DNA of 64,000 nt from Syntrophorhabdaceae bacterium (lineage in GTDB: Bacteria > Desulfobacterota > Syntrophorhabdia > Syntrophorhabdales > Syntrophorhabdaceae), in NCBI GenBank assembly GCA_036504895.1, contig DASXUJ010000062.1, positions 124,001-188,000 of the forward strand, given 5' to 3'. The notes beneath the pieces are model-generated. The model was not told the DNA's origin. It made no database searches and saw nothing but the letters and a program-made list of their open reading frames with translations. A program made the position numbers and the translations under genes. Positions 44,162 through 53,181 of the stretch are shown here, one piece after another (positions within the stretch are counted from its first letter, which is position 1; each line of letters starts with the position of its first letter).

Positions 44162-45616
44162 TCACTCTCTCTCGGAAAGGATATGAGTTTCCTTCGGGAG
44201 AGTGAAGTAAAAAGTTGCGCCTTGACCGGGCAGGCTCTCCGCCCAAACCCTTCCCCCGTGAAGGAGTGCGATACGCTTGACGATAGCAAGTCCCACCCCT
44301 GTCCCCTCGAATTCGTCCCGGGTGTGAAGGCGATGGAATGGATCAAACATTCTCTCCTTCTCTTTCATGTCAAATCCAATGCCGTTGTCCTTTACGGAAT
44401 AGACATTCTCCTCTGCCCCTTGCATGCCTCTCACTTCAACGAACGGCCTCTGCCCATGGGAAGAAAATTTGAATGCATTCGACATAATATTTGATAAAAG
44501 CTGCCTCACCATCCGCTCATCGCCAAATGCATCCGGGAGAGGGGAAACCGTCGCTTCGCTTTCGGGATAGATCAGCTTCAGGTCCTGTACCACGTTATCC
44601 GCGAGTTTTCCCATGGGAATCTTGCTGAATTGCAGGGCTTCCCTTCCGAGCCTGGAATAGGCGAGAAGGTCCTCTATAAGGTGCCCCATCCTGTCGGCGT
44701 CCGACCTTATCAGAGTAAGCCAATACCTGCACTTCTCGTCAAGATTTTCCCCGCACCTTTCCCACAAGCGGCGCGAAAAACCTTGTATGGTAACAAGGGG
44801 GGTACGCAGATCATGGGAGACCATGGAGTTGAAGGCTTCCAGGTCTCTGTTGGCGATTTCCAGGTCCCGCACGTGCTGTTCAAGTTCTTGATTCAACTGC
44901 AGGATTCTCGTCTCTGCTTTTTTGATCTTCGTAATGTCCCGGAGTACCGCCAGGGTCCCAGAACGACCCATGTAGTCGATCATTCCCACTGATGCCTGAA
45001 GAGTGCGCATCTCACCGTCAGGCCTCTGGATTCTGTATTCCGCCATTCCGTCAAGGCTCTCTCCTCTCTGGCGGGCACGAACCCTTTCCTTCACTGCCTC
45101 TTTATCCTCGGGCACAATGAATTGGTCAAAGGGATGGTCAATTACCCGGGAAGATTCGTCCAGACCGTGGATCTTCAGAAAAGCCTTATTCACGAGAACC
45201 CTTTCCGTCCCGACCGTAATAGCGATCCCGTCGGCCACATTTTCCACCACGGCTTTGTAAAGCTCCTCATTTTGTCGCAGAGCTCTTTCAATACGCTCGC
45301 GGCCCGCCGTTTCGCCCGCGTCCTTTTTGAGGAGATCCCGGTACTTCCCGAGCATGAGATAGGATATGGCGGGAGCAGTAAAAGCGGCAAGGAGAACGGA
45401 CATTATGTGAATACCTTTCAATGTGAAGGCCGGAAAAAAATTCTGGTTGAGGAGCTCATAGGCGGACATGGTGGAAAGGGCAACGACGGAAATCAGAAAG
45501 AGCGAAAAAGCCGTCCTTGCCGTGCCGGAAGCCTCCTTCCTCCTCTGCTCCGGGAGAGAATTACGAGACATTTCGATCGCGGAAAGGGCTGATTTCTCCT
45601 GCTCTTCTTCTCTCAT
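44162..45616 (-). CDS. Membrane PAS-domain sensor histidine kinase
   Basis: A 484-aa protein from an ATG at 45616 after GGAAGGGGG. Two membrane helices (about 37-57 and 68-88) are followed by a PAS domain with PAC (about 110-235, VVENVADGIAITVGTERVLVN), a coiled coil, the HisKA box MVSHDLRTPLVTIQGF and a HATPase with MSNAFKFS, DNGIGFD and GTGVGLAIVKR. The kinase region resembles phytochrome-type HisKA kinases. No cognate regulator is next to it. The 43828-44161 gap downstream is AT-rich near 44040-44110, with no gene visible. Confidence 0.9.
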   Translation of the reverse strand: MREEEQEKSALSAIEMSRNSLPEQRRKEASGTARTAFSLFLISVVALSTMSAYELLNQNFFPAFTLKGIHIMSVLLAAFTAPAISYLMLGKYRDLLKKDAGETAGRERIERALRQNEELYKAVVENVADGIAITVGTERVLVNKAFLKIHGLDESSRVIDHPFDQFIVPEDKEAVKERVRARQRGESLDGMAEYRIQRPDGEMRTLQASVGMIDYMGRSGTLAVLRDITKIKKAETRILQLNQELEQHVRDLEIANRDLEAFNSMVSHDLRTPLVTIQGFSRRLWERCGENLDEKCRYWLTLIRSDADRMGHLIEDLLAYSRLGREALQFSKIPMGKLADNVVQDLKLIYPESEATVSPLPDAFGDERMVRQLLSNIMSNAFKFSSHGQRPFVEVRGMQGAEENVYSVKDNGIGFDMKEKERMFDPFHRLHTRDEFEGTGVGLAIVKRIALLHGGRVWAESLPGQGATFYFTLPKETHILSERE

Positions 45617-45749
45617 GGCATCCCCCTTCCAGGTCAGAATCACGTTGCTGGTTATAGTCTTCTTCGGAAGCCGTAGGGCCACGTCCATTAACCGACACTC
45701 ACAGTATACCAAATCTTCTGGCTGGGGAAAAGCCGCGCTTCAGGGGGGC

Positions 45750-45778
45750 TTGATCCTGTCGGGAGTAACGGGTATACT
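45750..45778 (+). promoter_or_regulatory. Promoter before the metallo-hydrolase gene
   Basis: TTGATC (45750-45755), 17-bp spacer, TATACT (45773-45778). The predicted start site is near 45785, which would put it after the GTG at 45779 and just before the GTG at 45788, implying a leaderless message. Confidence 0.45.
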
Positions 45779-46927
45779 GTGGCGGTTGTGAATTTGAAAT
45801 CCCGTACACAATTTCTCGTACTCGCTGTCCTCTTCTTCCTGCTCTCCTGCGCCCATTATCCCGCTTCCATCGATGAGGCCAAATGGAGAGAACAAGTTGA
45901 AGCGGTAAAACCCGGTAGTCTCTACGCCCCCCATTTCCAGGACGGAAGGTATTTTAACCCATGGATGGACCAGGAGCACGGTGGTTTCTTGAGACTGGTC
46001 AAGATGTCCTTCTCCGAGAGTACCCTCTATACGCAGGAAGAGATGGACTTCAAGCCCCGGTTTGTCCCCGGGCTCAAAGATCGGATAGAGGCCGCGCCTT
46101 CCGGTGATTTTATCGCCTGGATAGGCCATTCCACGTTTCTGATCCGCGTGCGGGGCATCTACATACTCACCGACCCCATATTTTCGGAGAGGGCGCTCCT
46201 TCCGAAACGGCTGACCCCGCCCGCTATTACTGCGGAAGAGATAAACGGGATCTCGCCTGAAGTTAATATCCTCCTCTCCCACAATCATTATGATCATCTT
46301 GACGTGCGGAGCATGAAGGAATTGTCGGATAAATCGAAGGTCATCGTTCCCCTGGGGCTCAAAAAGCACGTGGAAAAGATGAATAAAACCCATGTGAAGG
46401 AAATGGACTGGTGGCAGAGCGCCGATATAGGCAACGACGTGCGCGTCTTTTGCCTGCCCGCGCAGCACTGGTCGAGGCGTATGACCCAGAGTACGAACAG
46501 TTCCCTCTGGGCGAGTTATATGATCGTGACACCTGAGGTCACTATCTATTTTGGCGGCGATAGCGGATATTTTACGGGTTATAAAGAGTTCGGAAAACTA
46601 TTTCCCTCCATCACCTATGCCATTATCCCCACCACTTCCCTCAATCCCAGGGCATACATGCATTATGCCCACATGAACGTGGATGAGGCGCTCGATGCTT
46701 TTCAGGACTTAGGTGCGAAATATTTTATTCCCACCCATTGGGGAACCTTCCAAATCAGTACGGAACCCGCGGGGTATCCCATAGTCGAATTAAAAAGGAA
46801 GATGGAATTGCTCAATCTGAACCCCTCACGTTACCTGATAATGGATTTAGGGACTCTTCTCCCCGTTGAGAATGCAGGAACCGGTGTTTTGCCGGCAGCC
46901 GGTCTGGCCGCGGCAGCCGGAAGATAG
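45779..46927 (+). CDS. Lipoprotein metallo-beta-lactamase-fold hydrolase (NAPE-PLD/RomA-like)
   Basis: About 380 aa. A signal peptide ends in a lipobox (FFLLSCAH), so Cys near residue 24 is probably lipidated. The metallo-hydrolase domain has the metal motif LLSHNHYDHLD and later AQHWSRR, YFGGDSGYF and THWGTFQ, with IAWIGHSTFLIRVRGIYILTDPIF at the start. This order marks the NAPE-PLD/RomA branch, whose characterised members hydrolyse phospholipid-type phosphodiesters. The substrate here is not known. GTG at 45788 is a possible shorter start. The Ala/Gly-rich tail is unusual. Confidence 0.85.
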   Translation: MAVVNLKSRTQFLVLAVLFFLLSCAHYPASIDEAKWREQVEAVKPGSLYAPHFQDGRYFNPWMDQEHGGFLRLVKMSFSESTLYTQEEMDFKPRFVPGLKDRIEAAPSGDFIAWIGHSTFLIRVRGIYILTDPIFSERALLPKRLTPPAITAEEINGISPEVNILLSHNHYDHLDVRSMKELSDKSKVIVPLGLKKHVEKMNKTHVKEMDWWQSADIGNDVRVFCLPAQHWSRRMTQSTNSSLWASYMIVTPEVTIYFGGDSGYFTGYKEFGKLFPSITYAIIPTTSLNPRAYMHYAHMNVDEALDAFQDLGAKYFIPTHWGTFQISTEPAGYPIVELKRKMELLNLNPSRYLIMDLGTLLPVENAGTGVLPAAGLAAAAGR

Positions 46928-47092
46928 TCTCCCACACCCTGAGAAGTTGACCGGATAATCCGAAGACCTCTGGATGCCATCGCGAATGTCCCGTTCCCCT
47001 CGCCTCCGGTTTGCAGCAGCGCTTGAAAAAATGTTAGGGTATTTAACCGCCGGATAGCCGTATTCCCGGAATCCCATGGAAAGGAAAAACTA

Positions 47093-48733
47093 TTGGCCGT
47101 TATGAGGGCCATGGCCCGCTTCGCCGCTTTTATCATCTTTTTCGCCGTCCTCGCCTCCGCATCAGGGGCCCAGGGGATCCTGCAATCAAAGACCCTGAAA
47201 ACCGGGGATAATGCGCGGCCTTCGGAAATCTCGAGCGACCCGCTGGGCAGGACCACGCCCCAGGGAACCATTGTCGGCTTTATGATGGCCGCCCGGAAAG
47301 GCGACTACGAGAAAGCGCTGAAATACCTCGATACAAGGAAGGCAGGTAGAGGGGCAAACAAGCTGGTCGATGAGCTGCAGGTAGTCCTCGAAAGGGGATT
47401 TTCAGGATTGGGGATATTGAGCACGAAAGCCGAAGGCAGGCTGGATGATAACCTTCCCCCATCCAAAGAACTGGTGGGGACCATCGAGACAGGCTCCAAC
47501 AGTCTCGATGTGACGCTTGAAAGGGTTCAGCGCGGGAATGAACCGCCTGTATGGCTCTTTGCGTCGGAGACGCTCGCGAAAATTCCCGAGTTTTACGATG
47601 CCCTGGGCGCCAAATTATTCGAAAGATATTTTCCCAAATTTATGACCGATATCGTAGTCCTCTGGTTTCCTCTTTGGCAGTGGCTCTATATCCTGCTCAT
47701 GGCGCCTCTTTCGATTCTTGTGGCCACCCTGGTCACCCGGCTGGTGACCCCGCTTTTTCTGATCCTGATCAGAAAAATTGCGAAAACCGGCGACGAAGAC
47801 CACGTCATGACGCTTACCGGTCCTCTTCGCATTTTTATCCTGGCCCTGGCAATCTGGGCTATCTCCTTCTTTTCCCGTTCCGTACTGATCAGCCTCTTCT
47901 GGACCTACGCGGCCCTGACCCTCACGGTAGCGGGAATCACATGGCTCGCCGTCCGGGTGATCGACGTGGTGGTGAGGCTCAAACACAGGCAATGGACCGC
48001 AACTGCGTCAGGAAGACTCGCCATGATAGAGCTTCTCGGCAAGCTCTCGAAGGCGCTCACGGTGATTGCGGGTTTCCTTATCATCCTCTACTTCGCGGGG
48101 GTCAACATCACCGCCGCCCTTACGGGTCTCGGGATAGGCGGTATTGCCATAGCACTCGCAGCTCAGAAAACCCTCGAGAATCTTTTCGGGGGGATCATGA
48201 TCATTTCAGACCGGCCCATAAGAGTCGGCGATTTCTGCAAGGCAGGCGCCTATATGGGCTCCGTGGAGAGCATAGGTCTTCGTTCCACCTATCTGCGTAC
48301 TCCCGAGCGAACCATGGTCTCAATCCCGAACGGACAGCTTGCTACAATGAGTCTGGAAAATTTCGCATTCCGTGATAAAATAGTGTTTCATCACACAATC
48401 AACCTTCAGCCTGGTATTGCCTCCCCCCGCATCGCGGACTTCCTCTCCGGGATAAGGCAGATCCTCATGGAGCACCCCAAGGTTGAAGAGTCGAGCATGA
48501 GGGCGAACCTCCTGCGCATCTCCGATTCCTCCCTTGTGATAGACGTATTTGCGTATATTCTGGAGAGCGGGTATGAGACATTTCTTGCAATTCAGGAAGA
48601 GCTCCTCCTCTCAATTGTCAGCTTCGCGGAAAAAACCGGGTCTCCCCTGGCGTTTCCAACCGCCCTCAATTGGGCAGCAGCCTTAAAAGGGCCGGCCGAA
48701 GGAGAAGACGAAAAGAAGAAGTCCGATACATGA
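47093..48733 (+). CDS. MscS-family mechanosensitive channel with periplasmic N-domain
   Basis: A 546-aa protein starting at a TTG after AAAGGA (an ATG at 47102 is the alternative). A signal peptide (residues 1-26) is followed by a periplasmic domain of about 150 residues (TIVGFMMAARKGDYEKALKYLD), then about five membrane helices. The pore helix is in ITAALTGLGIGGIAIALAAQKTLENLFGG, and the cytoplasmic vestibule begins DRPIRVGDFCK. The signature is that of MscS/YnaI-type channels, which release solutes on hypo-osmotic shock. The long N-domain is not part of the minimal channel and may gate it or bind envelope partners. Confidence 0.9.
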   Translation: MAVMRAMARFAAFIIFFAVLASASGAQGILQSKTLKTGDNARPSEISSDPLGRTTPQGTIVGFMMAARKGDYEKALKYLDTRKAGRGANKLVDELQVVLERGFSGLGILSTKAEGRLDDNLPPSKELVGTIETGSNSLDVTLERVQRGNEPPVWLFASETLAKIPEFYDALGAKLFERYFPKFMTDIVVLWFPLWQWLYILLMAPLSILVATLVTRLVTPLFLILIRKIAKTGDEDHVMTLTGPLRIFILALAIWAISFFSRSVLISLFWTYAALTLTVAGITWLAVRVIDVVVRLKHRQWTATASGRLAMIELLGKLSKALTVIAGFLIILYFAGVNITAALTGLGIGGIAIALAAQKTLENLFGGIMIISDRPIRVGDFCKAGAYMGSVESIGLRSTYLRTPERTMVSIPNGQLATMSLENFAFRDKIVFHHTINLQPGIASPRIADFLSGIRQILMEHPKVEESSMRANLLRISDSSLVIDVFAYILESGYETFLAIQEELLLSIVSFAEKTGSPLAFPTALNWAAALKGPAEGEDEKKKSDT

Positions 48734-48837
48734 GCATTCCTTCATGGGAAAGCAGGACAATTGGCCGTACAGGGAAGATAAAATCAGAGGGAGCAGAAAG
48801 GGCGGACGGTCCATCTGCGAAACCAAAGGGAGGTTTT

Positions 48838-50061
48838 ATGAGAATCACAAGAGTATTCTTATGGATTTTTATCGGCATGGCTGCTCTCCTCCTCATGGCG
48901 CCGCCGGCTTACTCGGAAAGCGATAGTGCCCAAAAAGGGACCTTTAAGCAGGAGGAACTCGACCAGATGCTGGCTCCGGTGGCGCTCTACCCCGATGCCC
49001 TCCTTGCCCAGCTTTTCATGGCTGCCACGTATCCCCTCGAAGTGGTGGAGGCGGACCGATGGGCCAAAGGCAACAAAGGACTGAAAGGCGATGCCCTGAA
49101 CGCCAAACTGGATAAGCAAACCTGGGATCAAAGCGTCAAGGCCCTCGTTTCCTTCCCTGACGTACTGGCAATGATGAGTGAGAAGCTCGACTGGACCCAA
49201 AAGGTGGGCGACGCGTTTCTGGCACAACAGAAACAGGTCATGGATACGGTCCAGAAATTACGGTCGAAAGCCTACGCACAGGGCAAGCTGACAACCACAA
49301 CCCAACAGAAAGTGGTGGTGAAAGAACAGGTAATCGAAATAGTGCCGTCGAGCCCTACTGTCGTATATGTTCCCGCCTATGATCCCGCGGTAGTCTACGG
49401 CCCCTGGTGGTACCCTGCCTATCCGCCTTATCCTGTATATCCTCCCGGCGCAATGATGGCCACCAGCATGGTCTCCTTCGGTCTTGGAGTGGCGGTGGGG
49501 GCAGCATGGAGCAGCGGCTGGGGGTCGTGCAACTGGCATACGGGCGATGTGAATGTAAATGTGAACAAGAATGTCAATGTGAATAATACCAACATACACA
49601 ACACGAACGTTCAGACGAACAAATGGCAGCATGACCCCGATCACAGGAAAGGGGTGGCTTACCGGGATAACGGTTCGGCACAGAAATACGGGCAGACGCC
49701 GAGAGGAAACGCCGATGCCCGGCAGAATTACCGGGGCTTCGACGATAAAAGCGGGCAGACGCGGCCTTCTTCCAATCAGAAAGGTCCAAACTCCGGGGCA
49801 GGATCAGCCAAGACCGGATCACAGGCGTCTTATGGGCAAAAAAATGCCGGTAAGGGCGCGGGCATGGACAGCCGCCAGCCGTCCCGCCAGACTTCGCAGC
49901 CGAGTGCTTTTGAAGGCGTCGACCATGGCGCTCAGAAGACTGCCATGAATAGTGAAAGGGGGCGGACGAGCCGCGAAAGCATGAGCGCATCGAGAGGCAG
50001 CTCGTCATGGGGAGGCACAGGTCGCTCTGGCGCCTCCGGTTTTGGCGGTCATCGCCGGTAA
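48838..50061 (+). CDS. DUF3300 exported protein with Asn/Gly/Ser-rich tail
   Basis: A 407-aa protein from the ATG after GGGAGG. A signal peptide (about 1-26, ends AYS) is followed by the DUF3300 domain (about 35-190: ELDQMLAPVALYPDALLAQLFMAATYPLEVVEADRW, and VVYVPAYDPAVVYGPWWYP). A Tyr/Pro-rich strip, a hydrophobic Gly/Ala stretch, a repeated VNVNKNVNVNNTN segment near 240-255, and a long Ser/Gly/Gln/Arg tail follow. The role of DUF3300 is unknown. The low-complexity half looks like a surface or matrix-type sequence. It lies 104 bp after the MscS gene and is ended by a strong terminator. Confidence 0.85.
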   Translation: MRITRVFLWIFIGMAALLLMAPPAYSESDSAQKGTFKQEELDQMLAPVALYPDALLAQLFMAATYPLEVVEADRWAKGNKGLKGDALNAKLDKQTWDQSVKALVSFPDVLAMMSEKLDWTQKVGDAFLAQQKQVMDTVQKLRSKAYAQGKLTTTTQQKVVVKEQVIEIVPSSPTVVYVPAYDPAVVYGPWWYPAYPPYPVYPPGAMMATSMVSFGLGVAVGAAWSSGWGSCNWHTGDVNVNVNKNVNVNNTNIHNTNVQTNKWQHDPDHRKGVAYRDNGSAQKYGQTPRGNADARQNYRGFDDKSGQTRPSSNQKGPNSGAGSAKTGSQASYGQKNAGKGAGMDSRQPSRQTSQPSAFEGVDHGAQKTAMNSERGRTSRESMSASRGSSSWGGTGRSGASGFGGHRR

Positions 50062-50088
50062 TCGAATACCGGCTCGAACAAGCATATT

Positions 50089-50137
50089 AAACAAAAGGCC
50101 TTCAGGATACATGATATATCCCGAAGGCCTTTTGTTT
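50089..50137. terminator. Bidirectional terminator
   Basis: A 14-bp stem of AACAAAAGGCCTTC type (50090-50103) pairs with 50123-50136 around a 19-nt loop. A- and T-rich flanks serve both the DUF3300 gene and the minus-strand lipoprotein gene, whose stop codon overlaps the stem. Confidence 0.85.
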
Positions 50138-50618
50138 AGTTCTTCATCCTTTGGAGGAGTAGACTCGAATCTCCCGTATCGATCACAAGAAGCGTTCCCT
50201 CTATCTTGAACCGGGCGTTCACATTGCCCTTGGGTCTGTTGATGAGCAATGTGGAGCCCACTATATGATAGGGGAAGGACTGGCTTTTTTCGGAGCGGTC
50301 CTCGTACACCGTGGTCTCGACCAGGTTTCCATCCGACCTGAAACTGAAGATCATGCTCGCATAGGCTTTCGCAGGTTTCGGGTTAATGCTTGTCACGAGC
50401 CACCTGGAGTTGCCCAGAGGCTTGAGATCCTCGGGCGCAGGCGCCTCCTTTCCGTGATCCACCATTTCATAAGAATAGATTAGTTTGGCCGCAGCATCGA
50501 CGAGGGGCGCGGTTTCTCCGGCATGCTCGGGGCCGCCCTTACAGGAAGCCGCAAGGGCCGCGATCAGGCAAAAGACCGCCAATCCGGTCCAATGTGCCAC
50601 GCTTTTGCGTCTCTTCAT
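50136..50618 (-). CDS. Small lipoprotein, function unknown
   Basis: A 160-aa protein from an ATG after AGGAGG. It has a lipoprotein signal (basic start, hydrophobic run, lipobox LAASC with Cys near 26). The mature part is a beta-rich domain of about 130 residues (RWLVTSINPKPAKAYASMIFSF, LLINRPKGNVNARFKIEG) that reads like a lipocalin-like or META/DUF-type outer-membrane lipoprotein. I do not recognise a named family. The upstream 50619-50905 stretch holds no gene, only a short hairpin. Confidence 0.7.
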   Translation of the reverse strand: MKRRKSVAHWTGLAVFCLIAALAASCKGGPEHAGETAPLVDAAAKLIYSYEMVDHGKEAPAPEDLKPLGNSRWLVTSINPKPAKAYASMIFSFRSDGNLVETTVYEDRSEKSQSFPYHIVGSTLLINRPKGNVNARFKIEGTLLVIDTGDSSLLLQRMKN

Positions 50619-50828
50619 ATATATTCCTCCTATGACATTAGCCTCTTCATTTTGTCTCGAAAATCTTGGCCAGGCAATGCGATTGAAGCATGTTCTAAAA
50701 TATTTCTGCGAGCCAGCGCAACATAGATCAGGGCTCTGCTGTTCGGCCACCCAATCGATAATCTCCCATAGGCCTTGCACAGGTTTACAAAAATGAATTT
50801 GCTTTTTAGAAACGAACGGCAAATAGAA

Positions 50829-50846
50829 GCCGCGTTGAAACGCGGC
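50829..50846. other. Perfect short hairpin in a non-coding gap
   Basis: GCCGCGTT and AACGCGGC form an 8-bp perfect stem with a 2-nt spacer. It lies about 60 bp downstream of the small charged-protein gene on the minus strand, but lacks a following U-run. It might stabilise or end that transcript. Confidence 0.3.
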
Positions 50847-50905
50847 AATCGATTGAATATTTGGTAGTGCGGACACCGGACAAAGGGCATTCACACTCCG
50901 AGCCC

Positions 50906-51142
50906 TTATTTTTCCTGGTGAGCGTCTTTCTCTCCAGCCTGTGCGCCTGCCTCTTCCTGGCCCTCTCCCGTATCGGTCCCTGCCTCTTCCTGGCCCTCTT
51001 CGCCCTCTTCCAATATCTCTTCACCTTCGCCTTCTTCGCCCAGGGCTTTTGCGGCGAAGCGACGCTGTCGCTTTTCTTCCTGTTTCTTAAGACGCGCCAT
51101 CTCTTTTCTTCTTTTTTCCGATTTATATGCCTGTCTCGCCAC
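50906..51142 (-). CDS. Small highly charged protein, function unknown
   Basis: A 78-aa protein from a GTG at 51142 preceded by AGGAGGG. The first 35 residues are strongly basic and helical (RRKEMARLKKQEEKRQRR). The second half is acidic low-complexity sequence built from EEGEEGQEEAG-like units. A 21-nt stretch of DNA is repeated directly inside the gene around 50946-50999, which explains the repeated peptide. The basic-then-acidic layout suggests a nucleic-acid- or ribosome-associated peptide, but there is no direct evidence. It lies about 170 bp after fapA on the same strand. Confidence 0.65.
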   Translation of the reverse strand: MARQAYKSEKRRKEMARLKKQEEKRQRRFAAKALGEEGEGEEILEEGEEGQEEAGTDTGEGQEEAGAQAGEKDAHQEK

Positions 51143-51310
51143 CTAAACCCTCCTTCCTTTTTGTACCTGCCGCCTTTCATCCTACCATTAAAAAAGAAGA
51201 AAAAACAGTCCTTTAGGGGGGGAAATAGGGAGAAGGAGAAATTTAAGAACTACGTGCTGCCGGCCAGGAAACTCCCGCGGCGTTCCCAAAACCACCTGGC
51301 CGGCACATAA

Positions 51311-52894
51311 TCAGGCAACGTAGGGCGAGGTTACTATCTGTCCTTCCTGCTCCCTGAGGGCCGAACAGGTGATCTCGCTTCTCGACTCAAAGGAGAGATT
51401 GCCGACGACGATCCCCACATTGGCATAGATGACCCGGGACACTTTAATTTCAGGCTTGGCCCCTTTTTCTATGCTTTTCTCAAGATCGGTAATTTCTTCG
51501 CGCAGTTCCTCAATGCGGTTTGCCAGCTCTTCAGATGCAGAGAGGAGCTTACGGTAAAGGACTTCCTTCGTCTCCGAGAGCGTATTTTCCCTCCTTTGCT
51601 GTTCCAGAACTCTGAGCCCTTTTCTCACTTCAACAAGAGAAGCCTCCCTTTCCGATCTTTCCTTCTTCTTATCATCCAGCCGCTTTTTTTCTTTCGGCTT
51701 ATATCCCACCCTCAATTCAGTCCTCACGTTCGATTCGGAACCGATCGACTTTGCCTCAATAAGGTTCTGGGCCGATACCTTGCCTCCCAGGATCCGGCCC
51801 TTGCCGGTAAGGACGAAAATTCTGTCTCCCGCGGATAAGGTGGAATGGAGGACGTCGCCTATAAGGATATCTCTCCCCGCTTCAATGGTGCCATACTGCA
51901 CGAAAAGAGCGCTCACGTTGCCTCCCGCCCTTATTATTCCCTTATTTCCTCCCTGGATCCCGCCTTTTATAAGCACATTCCCGCCCGCCTCCACGTGTGC
52001 GTCCTCCACTACCCCGCTTATATCGATATTTTCAGTCGCTTTGACTGAAAACCCGGCAGTGATGGTGCCGTGAATGATAAGGCTTCCTGCGAAATCTATG
52101 TTTCCCGTGTCGAAATCTATATCGCTTTTAATATCCAGAACCGGTTCGACCGTCAAGGTCCGGTCCCTGAGTATGGGCTGGCCGTCTATGTTCGCCAAAA
52201 CCTGGGCGCCGTCATCAGAAAATCGCGTATTTTTACCCGCCACCAGACGGATGTCCCTCACCGATTTCACAGGTATCTGCTTACCCATTACCGTGGTCCC
52301 GCCGACACCCCTTGCGGCCGGTGTTTTTTGTGCGAGGACTTCATCTTTTCTTACCGAAAAGACCGTCTGCAATTCCCGATAATCGACTTTGTCGAATTCG
52401 ATCTCTTTGGGGTGTATGATCGTTTCCCTGGTAAACATATATTCAACGGAAGCGTCCCTTCCCTCGACCGGCTCTTTCCCCGACGCGATCAGGATCGTAG
52501 AATTGTATATTTCCTCCATCACCGCGCGCTCGATCTCCTCCCCGTCTATTCCAAAGACAACCCCGTGCTTTGTGAGGAGCTGTTTTATCTCACCGACACT
52601 TACGGGATTGCCGCCGAGGGGGGGAGATAAAACCAATTCGGCGGACATGGCGTCCCTCGCTACAATGATTTCCGCCTTGCCGTCTACTGCCCTTGCGGCA
52701 AGCACCGGTTTGCCTGTCGAGTGCTCTGCCAGGGCCTTTTCGATACTCTGCTCGTCAATCCAATAGGGGATTTCCTTTTCCCTCAGTGCATGAATTATAT
52801 CGTCCAGGTCCGGATAAGACTCCTGGTCCGAAATTATGACGAAGGCCTTTTTTGTCTCTTCATCGAGATTGACTTCAATGGCAGGATGGATCAT
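51311..52894 (-). CDS. FapA-family (DUF342) protein
   Basis: A 527-aa protein of the FapA/DUF342 family. The N-terminal part is alpha/beta (about 1-180). A right-handed beta-helix of short repeats follows (about 180-400), seen as GxI/V steps such as GSLIIHGTITAGFSVKATENIDISGVVEDAHVEAGGNVLIKGGIQGG. A long coiled coil (about 420-490) and a short terminal beta unit end it. Homologues control cell polarity, endospore or membrane-associated functions; the mechanism is uncertain. It is divergent from ilvA, with no partner genes on its strand other than the small charged protein. Confidence 0.85.
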   Translation of the reverse strand: MIHPAIEVNLDEETKKAFVIISDQESYPDLDDIIHALREKEIPYWIDEQSIEKALAEHSTGKPVLAARAVDGKAEIIVARDAMSAELVLSPPLGGNPVSVGEIKQLLTKHGVVFGIDGEEIERAVMEEIYNSTILIASGKEPVEGRDASVEYMFTRETIIHPKEIEFDKVDYRELQTVFSVRKDEVLAQKTPAARGVGGTTVMGKQIPVKSVRDIRLVAGKNTRFSDDGAQVLANIDGQPILRDRTLTVEPVLDIKSDIDFDTGNIDFAGSLIIHGTITAGFSVKATENIDISGVVEDAHVEAGGNVLIKGGIQGGNKGIIRAGGNVSALFVQYGTIEAGRDILIGDVLHSTLSAGDRIFVLTGKGRILGGKVSAQNLIEAKSIGSESNVRTELRVGYKPKEKKRLDDKKKERSEREASLVEVRKGLRVLEQQRRENTLSETKEVLYRKLLSASEELANRIEELREEITDLEKSIEKGAKPEIKVSRVIYANVGIVVGNLSFESRSEITCSALREQEGQIVTSPYVA

Positions 52895-53084
52895 ATCGTC
52901 GCAAATCCCCTTCCCCTTGCGGGCTGTCCACAGCTTTCCCCTTCACAAGAAACTTGTCCGGGTCATCTGATGTCCCGGAAACAAGCTCCCTCCCCCCTTA
53001 CCATGTATCGGAAATTTCGGCTCAATCCTTAATGGCTTTATGCGTTTATAAACAGTATCAATTGAGATGTCAATTAAAAAAATA

Positions 53085-53093
53085 TGGTAAAAT
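53085..53093 (+). promoter_or_regulatory. Extended -10 promoter for ilvA
   Basis: TGG followed by TAAAAT (53088-53093), with TTGAGA about 20 bp upstream, which is too far for an ideal -35. It is the best candidate in the 287-bp fapA-ilvA gap, which holds no other gene. Confidence 0.35.
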
Positions 53094-53181
53094 GCAGATA
53101 AACCGTGGACGTGGCCGAAGCAAATCAGGAACGGCCGCCTTCGCGCACCGGCACATGTTCGCACCCGAGGAAGGAGAGGTC

